A DNA stretch of 64,000 nt from Neptuniibacter sp048548695 (GTDB taxonomy: Bacteria; Pseudomonadota; Gammaproteobacteria; Pseudomonadales; Balneatricaceae). The stretch's first letter is position 1. Each line of letters opens with the position of its first letter. The notes beneath the pieces are model-generated. The model had not been told where the DNA came from and made no database searches. It saw only the letters and a program-made list of their open reading frames with translations. The translations under genes and the position numbers were made by a program. Location: the NCBI RefSeq assembly GCF_048548695.1, contig NZ_JBLYIF010000014.1; one strand, written 5' to 3'. Below, piece by piece: positions 54,552 to 63,020 of the stretch.

Positions 54552-56893
54552 GACAACGCCTGTTCAATTTTGTCCTGAAACACCCGGTGTGGGTCGTTGT
54601 CATCAGCATTATTCTAGTAATGATGTCAGCGGCCGGCGCACATCTGCTGGTATTCAAAAGTGATTACCGGGTATTTTTCAGTGCAGCCAATCCGCAATTG
54701 ACTGCTTTTGAGCAGATGCAAAAGCGTTACAGCAAGAGCGATAACGTAGCATTTATTGTCTCTCCCGCTGACGGTGAAGTATTCACGCCCCGCACGCTGA
54801 GTGCCCTACATGCGCTGACGGAAGAAGCCTGGCAGCTGCCCTACTCTACTCGAGTCGATTCTGTGACCAATTTTCAGTATACCTGGGCAGAAGGCGACGA
54901 CATGGTGGTTGAAGACCTCATCGCCGATCCGGCAAACATGACGGCCGAAGCACTGGAACAACGCCGCCAGATAGCGCTGAGTGAGCCCCTGCTCATCGGC
55001 AAACTGATCTCTGATCAGGCTCATGTCAGCGTGGTCAATGTCACCATTCAACTGCCCGGCAAGAATCTGGTTGTGGAAGTCCCTGAAGTGATCAGCAAAG
55101 CCCGTGAAATCCAAGCTGACCTGATGCAGCAGTACCCGGATATCAATATCCAGTTGAGTGGCATGGTGGTGATGAACAACAGCTTTGCCGAGGCCTCTCT
55201 GCATGATAATGCCACTCTGGTGCCCCTGATGTTTGCGGTGGTCATCCTGAGTATGATTGTTCTGTTACGTACCTTTAGTGGCACCCTTGCCACCGTAATC
55301 ATCATTCTGTTTTCAATTGCCGCGACCATGGGCCTTGCTGGCTGGGCGGGTTACTACCTCACAGGCCCTTCGGCGACCACTCCGATTATGGTACTCACTC
55401 TGGTAGTAGCTGATTGCGTACATATACTCAGCAGCATGTATTACGATATGCGCCAGGGTAAAAGCAAAACTGAAGCAATCCACAACAGCCTGCGCATTAA
55501 TTTTCAACCCATATTCCTGACCAGTATTACGACCGCCATCGGCTTCCTCAGTCTGAACTTTTCTGATTCACCGCCGTTTCGGGATCTTGGTACCATGGTC
55601 GCCACCGGAGTAATGCTGGCTTTTGTCATGTCCATCACCCTGTTTCCCGCCCTCTTACAACTGTTACCCCTGCACGTCAGCGTGCAGCCCAAACAGACCC
55701 AACCCTTCATGCAACACCTGGGCAGTTGGGTGATCCGCCATCGGAAACTGCTATTACCGGGTATGGTGGTGATCATGAGCAGTCTGATACTGTTTCTGCC
55801 GCAGAATGAGATCAACGATGATTTTGTAAAATACTTCGATGAGTCAGTGCCTTTCCGCCAATCGACAGACTACATGCAAGAAAATATTTCCGGGATGGCA
55901 TACCTGGAACTGTCGGTGGAGAGTGGTGAAAGCAGTGGCATAAACCAGCCCGCATTTATCAGGCTGCTGGGCGACCTGACCGCCTGGTTAAGACAACAAC
56001 CAGAAGTTGATCATGTGAACAGCCTCAGCGATACCCTGAAGCGCCTGAATAAAAACATGCATGGTGATGATCCGGAATATTATCGCCTGCCTGCTGACCG
56101 CCAGCTCAGCGCCCAGTACCTGCTGTTATATGAAATGTCTCTGCCCTACGGGCTGGACCTGAACAACCAGTTAAATGTCGATAAATCCTCCACCCGTCTT
56201 ATCGTCACCACCGATAACCTGACAAGTCAGGGGCTTATTGATCTGGAGCAACGGGTTCAAGACTGGTTCACTGCTCAGGCTACCGACTACAACCTGAAAA
56301 TTGCCAGCCCCAGTATCATGTTTGCCCATATCGGCCAGCGTAACGTGCAAAGCATGTTACTGGGAGTGATATTTGCCCTGGTGCTGATTTCAGTATTACT
56401 GGGTATCGCCCTGCGTTCCCTGCGTTTTGGCCTGATCAGTCTGCTGCCAAATATCGCCCCGGCCGCAATGGGTTTCGGCGTCTGGTACCTGTTGGATGGT
56501 CAGGTCGGGCTGGCGCTATCCGTTGTTGCTGGCATGACCATGGGTATTGTGGTGGATGATACGGTCCACTTCCTCAGTAAATACCTGCGGGCCCGGCGGG
56601 AACATGGCATGGACAGCCAAGCCGCCGTCGCATATGCCTTTAACAGTGTCGGCCGGGCACTGTGGATTACCACGGCAGTTCTCGTAGCGGGTTTTCTGGT
56701 ATTGGCACAATCGACCTTCAAGGTGAATGCCGATATGGGATTGCTGACCGCAATCACCATTCTGCTGGCCCTCGCCGTAGATTTTTTCTTCCTGCCACCG
56801 CTTTTGATGTTGCTTGATCGCAGTCCGGCAAAAGCCCCTCAAAAGCAAGAACCACCGATTTCAGGAGACCATGATGTTATTCAACAATCCTAG
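54548..56893 (+). CDS. MMPL/RND family transporter
   Basis: The 781-residue protein has the RND superfamily layout of about 12 membrane helices in two halves, each with a large periplasmic loop: helix 1 (WVVVISIILVMMSAAGAHLL) and five further helices near 225-370. The second half repeats this from about 405, with GITVDDTVHFLSKYLR-like VVDDTVHFLSKYLRAR near 680. It belongs with MMPL-type lipid or hydrophobe exporters rather than HAE1 multidrug pumps. It overlaps the lipoprotein-sorting-like gene by 23 bp, and an outer-membrane barrel gene follows. Confidence 0.88.
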   Translation: MRQRLFNFVLKHPVWVVVISIILVMMSAAGAHLLVFKSDYRVFFSAANPQLTAFEQMQKRYSKSDNVAFIVSPADGEVFTPRTLSALHALTEEAWQLPYSTRVDSVTNFQYTWAEGDDMVVEDLIADPANMTAEALEQRRQIALSEPLLIGKLISDQAHVSVVNVTIQLPGKNLVVEVPEVISKAREIQADLMQQYPDINIQLSGMVVMNNSFAEASLHDNATLVPLMFAVVILSMIVLLRTFSGTLATVIIILFSIAATMGLAGWAGYYLTGPSATTPIMVLTLVVADCVHILSSMYYDMRQGKSKTEAIHNSLRINFQPIFLTSITTAIGFLSLNFSDSPPFRDLGTMVATGVMLAFVMSITLFPALLQLLPLHVSVQPKQTQPFMQHLGSWVIRHRKLLLPGMVVIMSSLILFLPQNEINDDFVKYFDESVPFRQSTDYMQENISGMAYLELSVESGESSGINQPAFIRLLGDLTAWLRQQPEVDHVNSLSDTLKRLNKNMHGDDPEYYRLPADRQLSAQYLLLYEMSLPYGLDLNNQLNVDKSSTRLIVTTDNLTSQGLIDLEQRVQDWFTAQATDYNLKIASPSIMFAHIGQRNVQSMLLGVIFALVLISVLLGIALRSLRFGLISLLPNIAPAAMGFGVWYLLDGQVGLALSVVAGMTMGIVVDDTVHFLSKYLRARREHGMDSQAAVAYAFNSVGRALWITTAVLVAGFLVLAQSTFKVNADMGLLTAITILLALAVDFFFLPPLLMLLDRSPAKAPQKQEPPISGDHDVIQQS

Positions 56894-57677
56894 ATTCACC
56901 CCGCTGATTTTTCTGGCCCTGCTGACCGCCAGCAACCATGTACTGGCCGAAACTGCTGAAGAAAAGGGCCTGCGTATTGCTAAAGAAGCAAAACAGCGTG
57001 ACCAAGGCTGGCAGGATAGTCAGGCCGATATGGCGATGATTCTGAGCAACAGTGAAGGCCAGGAAAGCCGTCGTGAATTGCGCATAAAAACCCTGGAAAT
57101 TGCCGATGATGGCGATAAAAGCCTGACCATTTTTGATCATCCGGCAGATGTGAAAGGCACTGCATTCTTAAGCTTTTCTCATGCAGTGGAAGCCGACGAG
57201 CAGTGGTTGTACCTACCGGCATTAAAACGGGTTAAACGTATCTCTTCGCGCAACAAATCGGGACCGTTTATGGGGTCGGAATTTGCCTATGAAGACCTGG
57301 CATCATTCGAAGTCGCCAAGTACCATTACCGCTACCTGCGTGATGAGGTTTGCCCCGACCAGCCGATGACATGTCATGTCGCAGAATATTATCCCAATGA
57401 TCCACATTCAGGTTATACCCGCCAGATTGTCTGGCTGGATGTGGACGAATACCGGCCCTGGAAAATAGAGTTCTATGACCGCAAAAACAGCTTATTAAAA
57501 ACCCTGACCCACTCAGATTATCAGCAATACCTGAATCACTACTGGCGTCCGGATCGCATGCTGATGGTCAATCATCAAACCGGTAAAAGTACCGAACTCA
57601 CCTGGCAGAACTACCGTTTTCAAACCGGATTAGATGCCGCCGATTTCAACCGCAACAGTCTGAAGCGGGCCCGTTGA
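56871..57677 (+). CDS. Outer membrane lipoprotein-sorting (LolA-like) protein
   Basis: The 269-residue precursor has a signal peptide ending near VLAE. The mature domain carries the pattern of the LolA-like outer-membrane lipoprotein-sorting family (PF17131): RELRIKTLEIADDGDKSLTIFDHPADVKGTAFLSF, WLYLPALKRVKRISSRNKSGPFMGSEFAYEDL and WKIEFYDRKNSLLKTL. These proteins occur next to MMPL transporters and probably carry a hydrophobic cargo in the periplasm. The AGGAG site sits within the end of the MMPL gene. Confidence 0.88.
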   Translation: MMLFNNPRFTPLIFLALLTASNHVLAETAEEKGLRIAKEAKQRDQGWQDSQADMAMILSNSEGQESRRELRIKTLEIADDGDKSLTIFDHPADVKGTAFLSFSHAVEADEQWLYLPALKRVKRISSRNKSGPFMGSEFAYEDLASFEVAKYHYRYLRDEVCPDQPMTCHVAEYYPNDPHSGYTRQIVWLDVDEYRPWKIEFYDRKNSLLKTLTHSDYQQYLNHYWRPDRMLMVNHQTGKSTELTWQNYRFQTGLDAADFNRNSLKRAR

Positions 57678-57680
57678 TCT

Positions 57681-58871
57681 ATGCAGTATCTTCGTCTAAC
57701 CGGCCTGTTACTGTGCTTACTTATGGCTCCCACCAGTCAGGCTATAACGCTGTCCGGAAGTATCTCTGCTGAGCTAAGGTACTTCGGTGACACTGGATTG
57801 TATGATCAACAGGATTATCAGTCTGCTTTTGCGCTCGCCGCCCAACCCGAGTTTTACTGGCAGTCTGAATCGGGTGACGACAGTCTGTTGATTACCCCCT
57901 TCCTGCGCTTCGACCAACGAGACAGTGAGCGTAGCCACTTTGATATCCGTGATCTGAGCTGGATCCATCTGAGTGAAGACTGGGAGCTGCGCAGCGGAAT
58001 CCGCCGGGTATTCTGGGGTGTCACCGAGTTTCAGCATCTGGTGGATGTCATCAATCAAACCGATGCAATAGAAGACCTGGACGGTGAAGACAAATTAGGT
58101 CAGCCCATGCTGAACCTGTCCCTGGTACGAAGCTGGGGTATCGTCGATCTATTTCTTCTACCCGGCTTCAGAGAACGTACCTTTGCCGGTGATGAGGGAC
58201 GCTTACGCAGTCAGTTGCCTGTAGACACCGATCAAGCTCAGTATGAGTCCGCTGCAGGTGAAAAACATTTGGATACAGCCCTGCGCTGGAGCAATAGTAT
58301 TGACCTGTTCGATATCGGCTTATATTGGTTTCATGGTACCCAGCGTGATCCACTGCTCAATGTCGCACACAAGCATGGTTCACCGGTATTAGTACCCTAT
58401 TATCCGCAAATGGATCAGTTTGGCCTCGACCTGCAAGCCACGCTGGACAGCTGGTTGTGGAAGCTAGAACTACTTTACCGGGATAGTAAGCCCGAACATT
58501 TCTGGGCGATGCAGGGCGGCGTTGAATACACCCTGTATGGCATGGCCGATTCATTCGCCGATCTCGGCCTGCTGCTAGAATATGGCTGGGATCAGCGTGG
58601 CGAAAGCAGCACGACTACCTTTCAGCGGGATCTGCTGCTGGGTGCCCGGCTGGCGCTGAATGACAGCGCCAGCAGTGAGATCCTGTTTGGCGTGGGTCAT
58701 GACCTGGATAACCAAAGCCACTCTTTGGTGTTTGAGGCAAGCCGCCGATTGGGCGGTTATTGGAAAATCAGTCTGGATGGACGCCTGTTCAGCGCAGATG
58801 ACCCGCGAGATCCCGTGTATCAATTGCGCCAGGATGACCACCTGCAGTTGACCCTGGAGCGTTATTTCTGA
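57681..58871 (+). CDS. Outer-membrane beta-barrel protein, unknown substrate
   Basis: The 396-residue precursor has a signal peptide ending near TSQA, alternating aromatic and polar beta strands and a C-terminal aromatic residue (TLERYF), fitting an outer-membrane barrel of the DUF1302-type. It follows the LolA-like gene by 3 bp, so MMPL transporter, periplasmic carrier and outer-membrane barrel form one trans-envelope export unit by inference. Its end overlaps the convergent protease gene by 10 bp. Confidence 0.75.
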   Translation: MQYLRLTGLLLCLLMAPTSQAITLSGSISAELRYFGDTGLYDQQDYQSAFALAAQPEFYWQSESGDDSLLITPFLRFDQRDSERSHFDIRDLSWIHLSEDWELRSGIRRVFWGVTEFQHLVDVINQTDAIEDLDGEDKLGQPMLNLSLVRSWGIVDLFLLPGFRERTFAGDEGRLRSQLPVDTDQAQYESAAGEKHLDTALRWSNSIDLFDIGLYWFHGTQRDPLLNVAHKHGSPVLVPYYPQMDQFGLDLQATLDSWLWKLELLYRDSKPEHFWAMQGGVEYTLYGMADSFADLGLLLEYGWDQRGESSTTTFQRDLLLGARLALNDSASSEILFGVGHDLDNQSHSLVFEASRRLGGYWKISLDGRLFSADDPRDPVYQLRQDDHLQLTLERYF

Positions 58872-59623
58872 GGTTTGTCCCCATCACCCTGCTGGCGTGC
58901 CAGCATCTCTGCTTCTATTTCATCCAGGCGTTTAAGCTCATCCTGCAAACTCTGATATTTTTCCGGCTCCCAGATGATTTGCTGGTTATCCCGATCAATT
59001 TCGTAACGCGCATGGTAAAGAAAATCCATCCCCAGTAAGCCATTGGTATCTTGTGATCCGCCCTGAAAATCTATGATCCCGGCACGCACATTTTTGATTT
59101 TATAGGGCCCAACCTCAATCCGGTCCAGATTAATGGCTTCTGTCTTCACCCGACGACCATCAGCCACTCTGGCATAACCCGAGGGCAAATACTGAGCACC
59201 CAGGCTACTTATGGCACCCTTATGCAAGACGGTAGATGTAGCCCCGGTATCCATCACGAGCGTCAGGTATTGGCTACGTGAGCCATACACGACTTTCACT
59301 GGCACGGTGATACGGCTGTGGTGCATACCAATAGGCGTGATCCAATCCTGCATCGCGGCTTTGATCTGCTCGCGGTTATAGCTGAGCTGCTGTTGCCAGT
59401 CTTTCAACTGACGCTGCTGATCCAGTGCCTGCAGCTCTCCAGGCGCAAGACGGTCATGCTCTTCTTCTCGGGTTTCCAATTGATTGCGGTAACGTGCAGG
59501 TACTTTAGATAGCTGATCCACGAATACCTTACGTCCAGTATCATCAACATATTGATAAATACGCGCCTCAACCAGCGCAGGCATACTGAGTAGCAGACAG
59601 ATCAGCATCGCGCTTCGCATCAT
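58862..59623 (-). CDS. Retropepsin-like aspartic protease with DUF4124 segment
   Basis: The 253-residue exported protein has a signal peptide, an N-terminal DUF4124 region (IYQYVDDTGRKVFVDQLSKVP), a helical linker and a clan AA protease domain (about 115-235) with the catalytic motif VMDTGATSTVL followed by GLLGMDFLYHARYEID. Bacterial single-domain retropepsins act as dimers in the periplasm. It overlaps the DUF945 gene by 4 bp, so the two are coupled, and converges on the barrel gene. Confidence 0.85.
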   Translation of the reverse strand: MMRSAMLICLLLSMPALVEARIYQYVDDTGRKVFVDQLSKVPARYRNQLETREEEHDRLAPGELQALDQQRQLKDWQQQLSYNREQIKAAMQDWITPIGMHHSRITVPVKVVYGSRSQYLTLVMDTGATSTVLHKGAISSLGAQYLPSGYARVADGRRVKTEAINLDRIEVGPYKIKNVRAGIIDFQGGSQDTNGLLGMDFLYHARYEIDRDNQQIIWEPEKYQSLQDELKRLDEIEAEMLARQQGDGDKPQK

Positions 59624-60924
59624 AATTTCCCTACCAGAATCTCGTTGATGCGCAACTCACCCTGCTCCAGTTGTATCCGACTGGTCAATTTTCCGGCCTG
59701 CTCCACCAGATAACCCTCGGCCTTAAGGTGCTCCAACCGGCCGGTCACCTGCGGGTCATCTAAATTAGTCACCATGGCAATATCCATAGCCAATTCCAGA
59801 TCTATCAACAGGCGTTTTTGCAACAGGTTCGGATCCGCCATTAACTGATCCAACGCCAGATTGCCTACTACCACATCACCCGTAGCATTCAATCTGCCAT
59901 GCTCAGATTCAAGCTCAACCTGATTGAACTGCAGCGTCACACCTTGCCTTGTCAGGCTATCCAATACCGGCAAAATGGTCAGCGGATCACTGGCTTGTTG
60001 CGGTGTCATTTGCGCCAAAGTAGCGGTTAACGCCATCGCTGCTGCCAAATCAACATCAAGTCGACTATCCAGCAACATGTGGTTAAATTCAAAATGCTTA
60101 TCGCTGGTTTTGTCCTGCATCTCAAAACCGTCTATGCGGCTGCGGCTATCAAGATAGAGGCGCGGGGCATCCGCCTGCTGCTGCATCTCCATGGTCAGAC
60201 TCTGAAACCTGAATTGGCTGCGCATGGCATCCATCATCACCGGCCCCAGCAACAGCTGAGCATGGGCGGTTGCGTACTGACCACTGTGCAGGTCTGTGCC
60301 CGGCACCAATACGGCATGCTGCTCCAACGTCATCACGCCAACTGCAAACCTGCCAGCCGGCACGGTTAATTCCAAACCTTCAAAGTTAGCGGCCATATTC
60401 AGCTCGCCTGCACTGAACTCAGCATCTGCCTGTAATTCGCCAAACACGAATGTTCCCTGATTAAGCGGTATCGTCAATGCCGGGCTGTTCAGACTGGATT
60501 GGTGGCTCAGGGTTTGGTTAAACGGATCAAGCGATAGTGCCAGACGAAACTCTGGTAGTGCGTTACTTGCAGTATTCTGCCACTGCAGTAGGTGATCCTG
60601 GATCACACCAGGAGAAAAACGCAGTAAGTAATCCGCTGTTAAAAAACCATTACTGACTGCCAGATCGAAGGGAATAATATCCCCTCCCAGTAACTGCCTG
60701 ACCTCAGCAGGTGGATTATCCAGTATCACTTCCAGCCGATAGTTCGAGGCAAAAAAGCCCCGTTGACCTATCAGGTTAAGTGCAACTGGGAAGGGTGCGC
60801 GGCTTTGCAGGCGACTCAGTTCTTCCTCCAACGCCTGCTCTGCTTGCTGGCCGGTATAGGACACTCCCGCAGCATACGCTGCCAGTACAACCACAATAAA
60901 CACCAATATTGAAAATCGTTTCAT
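59620..60924 (-). CDS. DUF945/YdgA family protein
   Basis: The 434-residue protein has an N-terminal membrane anchor (FSILVFIVVVLAAYAAGV) and a beta-rich periplasmic body with the DUF945 pattern: YTGQQAEQALEEEL, LNLIGQRGFFASNYRLEV and a C-terminal TSRIQLEQGELRINE. E. coli YdgA has no established biochemical role. The start has AGAAGGG before the ATG. The coupled retropepsin may act on the same envelope substrate, which is inference. Confidence 0.85.
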   Translation of the reverse strand: MKRFSILVFIVVVLAAYAAGVSYTGQQAEQALEEELSRLQSRAPFPVALNLIGQRGFFASNYRLEVILDNPPAEVRQLLGGDIIPFDLAVSNGFLTADYLLRFSPGVIQDHLLQWQNTASNALPEFRLALSLDPFNQTLSHQSSLNSPALTIPLNQGTFVFGELQADAEFSAGELNMAANFEGLELTVPAGRFAVGVMTLEQHAVLVPGTDLHSGQYATAHAQLLLGPVMMDAMRSQFRFQSLTMEMQQQADAPRLYLDSRSRIDGFEMQDKTSDKHFEFNHMLLDSRLDVDLAAAMALTATLAQMTPQQASDPLTILPVLDSLTRQGVTLQFNQVELESEHGRLNATGDVVVGNLALDQLMADPNLLQKRLLIDLELAMDIAMVTNLDDPQVTGRLEHLKAEGYLVEQAGKLTSRIQLEQGELRINEILVGKL

Positions 60925-60974
60925 CCCTTCTCCATGATGCGTATCCTGCCGCTATGATCGTCACGTGATATTGA

Positions 60975-61085
60975 TCAGTTAAAGTAGCCAGCTAGCCCCT
61001 GCCACATGAACAGCATAACCAGCAACATTAATACCATCACCAGGCGCCCCATCCAGCAGCGCAGGCAGGTTTTCTTATTCGCCAC
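60975..61085 (-). CDS. Small CxxC-containing membrane peptide after yciH
   Basis: A GTG directly after the yciH stop opens a 36-residue frame starting MANKKTCLRCWMGRLVMVL, with one membrane helix and a Cys-x-x-Cys. It reads through to 60975. The exact TGA-GTG junction and the hydrophobic helix favour a real translated gene, but the length is short and no homologue is known to me. Confidence 0.45.
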   Translation of the reverse strand: MANKKTCLRCWMGRLVMVLMLLVMLFMWQGLAGYFN

Positions 61086-61460
61086 TCAACCACCCGCCAG
61101 CTTGACAGTGAAGCCCTCTTTTTCGAGCAGGCTCCGCAACTTTTCACGATGATCGCCCTGAATCTCTATCACGCTCTCTTTTAAGGCACCGCCAGTACCG
61201 CAGCTTTTCTTCAGTTTAGCTGCCAACTGCTTAAGTTCTGCTTCAGGCAAAGCAACACCACTGATGGTGGTCACACCCTTACCTTTGCGGCCCGAGGTTT
61301 CCCGACGAATCCGTACAACACCGTCCAGACCCGCCAAGCGCGCCTGATCGGCCTGATCCGCACAGCGGCATTCCGCCACTGCCTCACCACAGCCCGGGCA
61401 AAGGTTGCCTTTTTCTGTTGAGTACACCAAACCTGTTAACTGATCTGACAATGACGCCAA
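61086..61460 (-). CDS. yciH: YciH/SUI1 family translation factor
   Basis: The 124-residue protein matches the bacterial SUI1 homologue YciH. The N-terminal region has a small Cys cluster (CPGCGEAVAECRC). The SUI1 domain has VRIRRETSGRKGKGVTTISG, LKQLAAKLKKSCGTGGALKESVIEIQGDHREKL and a C-terminal GFTVKLAGG. YciH resembles eIF1 and influences start-site fidelity; it is not essential. Confidence 0.93.
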   Translation of the reverse strand: MASLSDQLTGLVYSTEKGNLCPGCGEAVAECRCADQADQARLAGLDGVVRIRRETSGRKGKGVTTISGVALPEAELKQLAAKLKKSCGTGGALKESVIEIQGDHREKLRSLLEKEGFTVKLAGG

Positions 61461-61571
61461 AATGTATTCCTGTTGTTAACTAACCATGTTAATCCGATCA
61501 TAGCATGGGCTATATAAGCGGCATCAACTCGGCAAAGCGACCTGCCAACCACATCGCCGCCCCCCCTAAAC

Positions 61572-62891
61572 TCAGTTAAGCCCACCTATCTGCCGCGCCA
61601 GATAGGTCGCGTAGTTGTCCGTCATGCCACTTATAAAGTCCAATGCGCGCATGTATGAAGGGTACAAGGGCAGATCAGGCGTTGGGGCATGAATGCCCAT
61701 CAGACTGATAATTCTCTCACTGCGGTAGCTTAGCTCCTGCCCCTCACGCGTATGATTTTCATAAACGGCATGACAAAACGCTTCCAGCAGAATACCTAAG
61801 ATAGTGTAGGCACCCACTTCCAATTCAGTCTTACGGGTATCCGGGAACACCTGATCCCGAGCCAATTGCTTGGCCTGTCGGATACCCGACGCCACATCAG
61901 GATCACCATCCAGCAGCAGTTCACCCTGGTATTCACCACACATAATGGCTTCCTGATTAGCAAGATAAGCACTCACACTGGAGTTGACCATATGCTCCAT
62001 TGCCCGACCTCGCAGGGCAGAGATCTTGCGCCGGGCGGATGCCTGGGATGTTAGGATTTCATCATCAAAACTATCCACGCCACAGAGCTGCATAAGGATT
62101 GGTCTAATCTCTTCAAAATGCAGAATACTCAACTCCACCGCATCCTCCAGATCAACAATGGCATAACAAATATCATCTGCCGCTTCCATCAGATACGCCA
62201 GTGGATGACGGCACCAACGGTGTTTACCCTTGGCCACCAGTCCCAGCTCTGTGCCCAGGTGATCAAGAATCTCCACCTCAGTCAGATAGGCGCTGAATTT
62301 GCCCCGCCCACCGGCATCTGCCGAACTCCAGGGGTATTTCAACAAGGCACCCAACGTTGGGTAGGTCAATCTCAAACCACCATCAAACAGGTGATTCTCT
62401 ATCCGGGTCACAACTCTGAAACCCTGAGCGTTACCTTCAAAGGTCATCAGATCCAATCGTTCAGCCGACGTCAGACGACTGAGCTGCACACTGTCCTGGT
62501 GGCGTTTGAACCAATCCCTGATGGCGTATTCACCAGCATGACCAAATGGCGGGTTACCGATGTCATGCGCCAGACAAGCTGACTGCACAATCATACCGAT
62601 GTCATATGCACTGGCCCAATCAGGCAGTTGCTCCTGAATCGCCTCACCGACACGAATCCCCAGACTACGGCCTAGGCTTCCCACTTCGATAGAGTGGGTG
62701 AGTCGAGTATGAATATGATCATTCAGCGACATCGGATGGACTTGCGTCTTGCGGCCCAGCCGCCGAAAAGCACTGGAAAAGATAATCCGATCCTGATCCT
62801 TGTGAAAGTGACTGCGGCCTGCCTCTTCGGCTGGCAATTCTGCATGCCCGTATCGACGGGTAGTTAACAGGCGGTGCCACTGCATGGCCAT
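61572..62891 (-). CDS. dgt: Deoxyguanosinetriphosphate triphosphohydrolase-like protein
   Basis: The 439-residue HD-domain protein has DRIIFSSAFRRLGRKTQVHP, HTRLTHSIEVGSLGRSLG, the metal-binding LAHDIGNPPFGHAGE and a third HD residue in AADDICYAIVDLEDAVE. These are the dGTPase signatures; the enzyme hydrolyses dNTPs to nucleoside and triphosphate. The ATG at 62891 with AAGGAAG is preferred over an in-frame start at 62936 that precedes a non-conserved stretch. Confidence 0.93.
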   Translation of the reverse strand: MAMQWHRLLTTRRYGHAELPAEEAGRSHFHKDQDRIIFSSAFRRLGRKTQVHPMSLNDHIHTRLTHSIEVGSLGRSLGIRVGEAIQEQLPDWASAYDIGMIVQSACLAHDIGNPPFGHAGEYAIRDWFKRHQDSVQLSRLTSAERLDLMTFEGNAQGFRVVTRIENHLFDGGLRLTYPTLGALLKYPWSSADAGGRGKFSAYLTEVEILDHLGTELGLVAKGKHRWCRHPLAYLMEAADDICYAIVDLEDAVELSILHFEEIRPILMQLCGVDSFDDEILTSQASARRKISALRGRAMEHMVNSSVSAYLANQEAIMCGEYQGELLLDGDPDVASGIRQAKQLARDQVFPDTRKTELEVGAYTILGILLEAFCHAVYENHTREGQELSYRSERIISLMGIHAPTPDLPLYPSYMRALDFISGMTDNYATYLARQIGGLN

Positions 62892-63020
62892 ATATAGCTT
62901 CCTTATGTCGACAAAAGCGGTCCTGCCGACTATCACTCAGGTTAATGATCTCAGAATTGTACCAGTGAACAAATACCAGTTCTGCTGTCAGACACTATGC
63001 TTATGAGTGAGGTGAACAGC

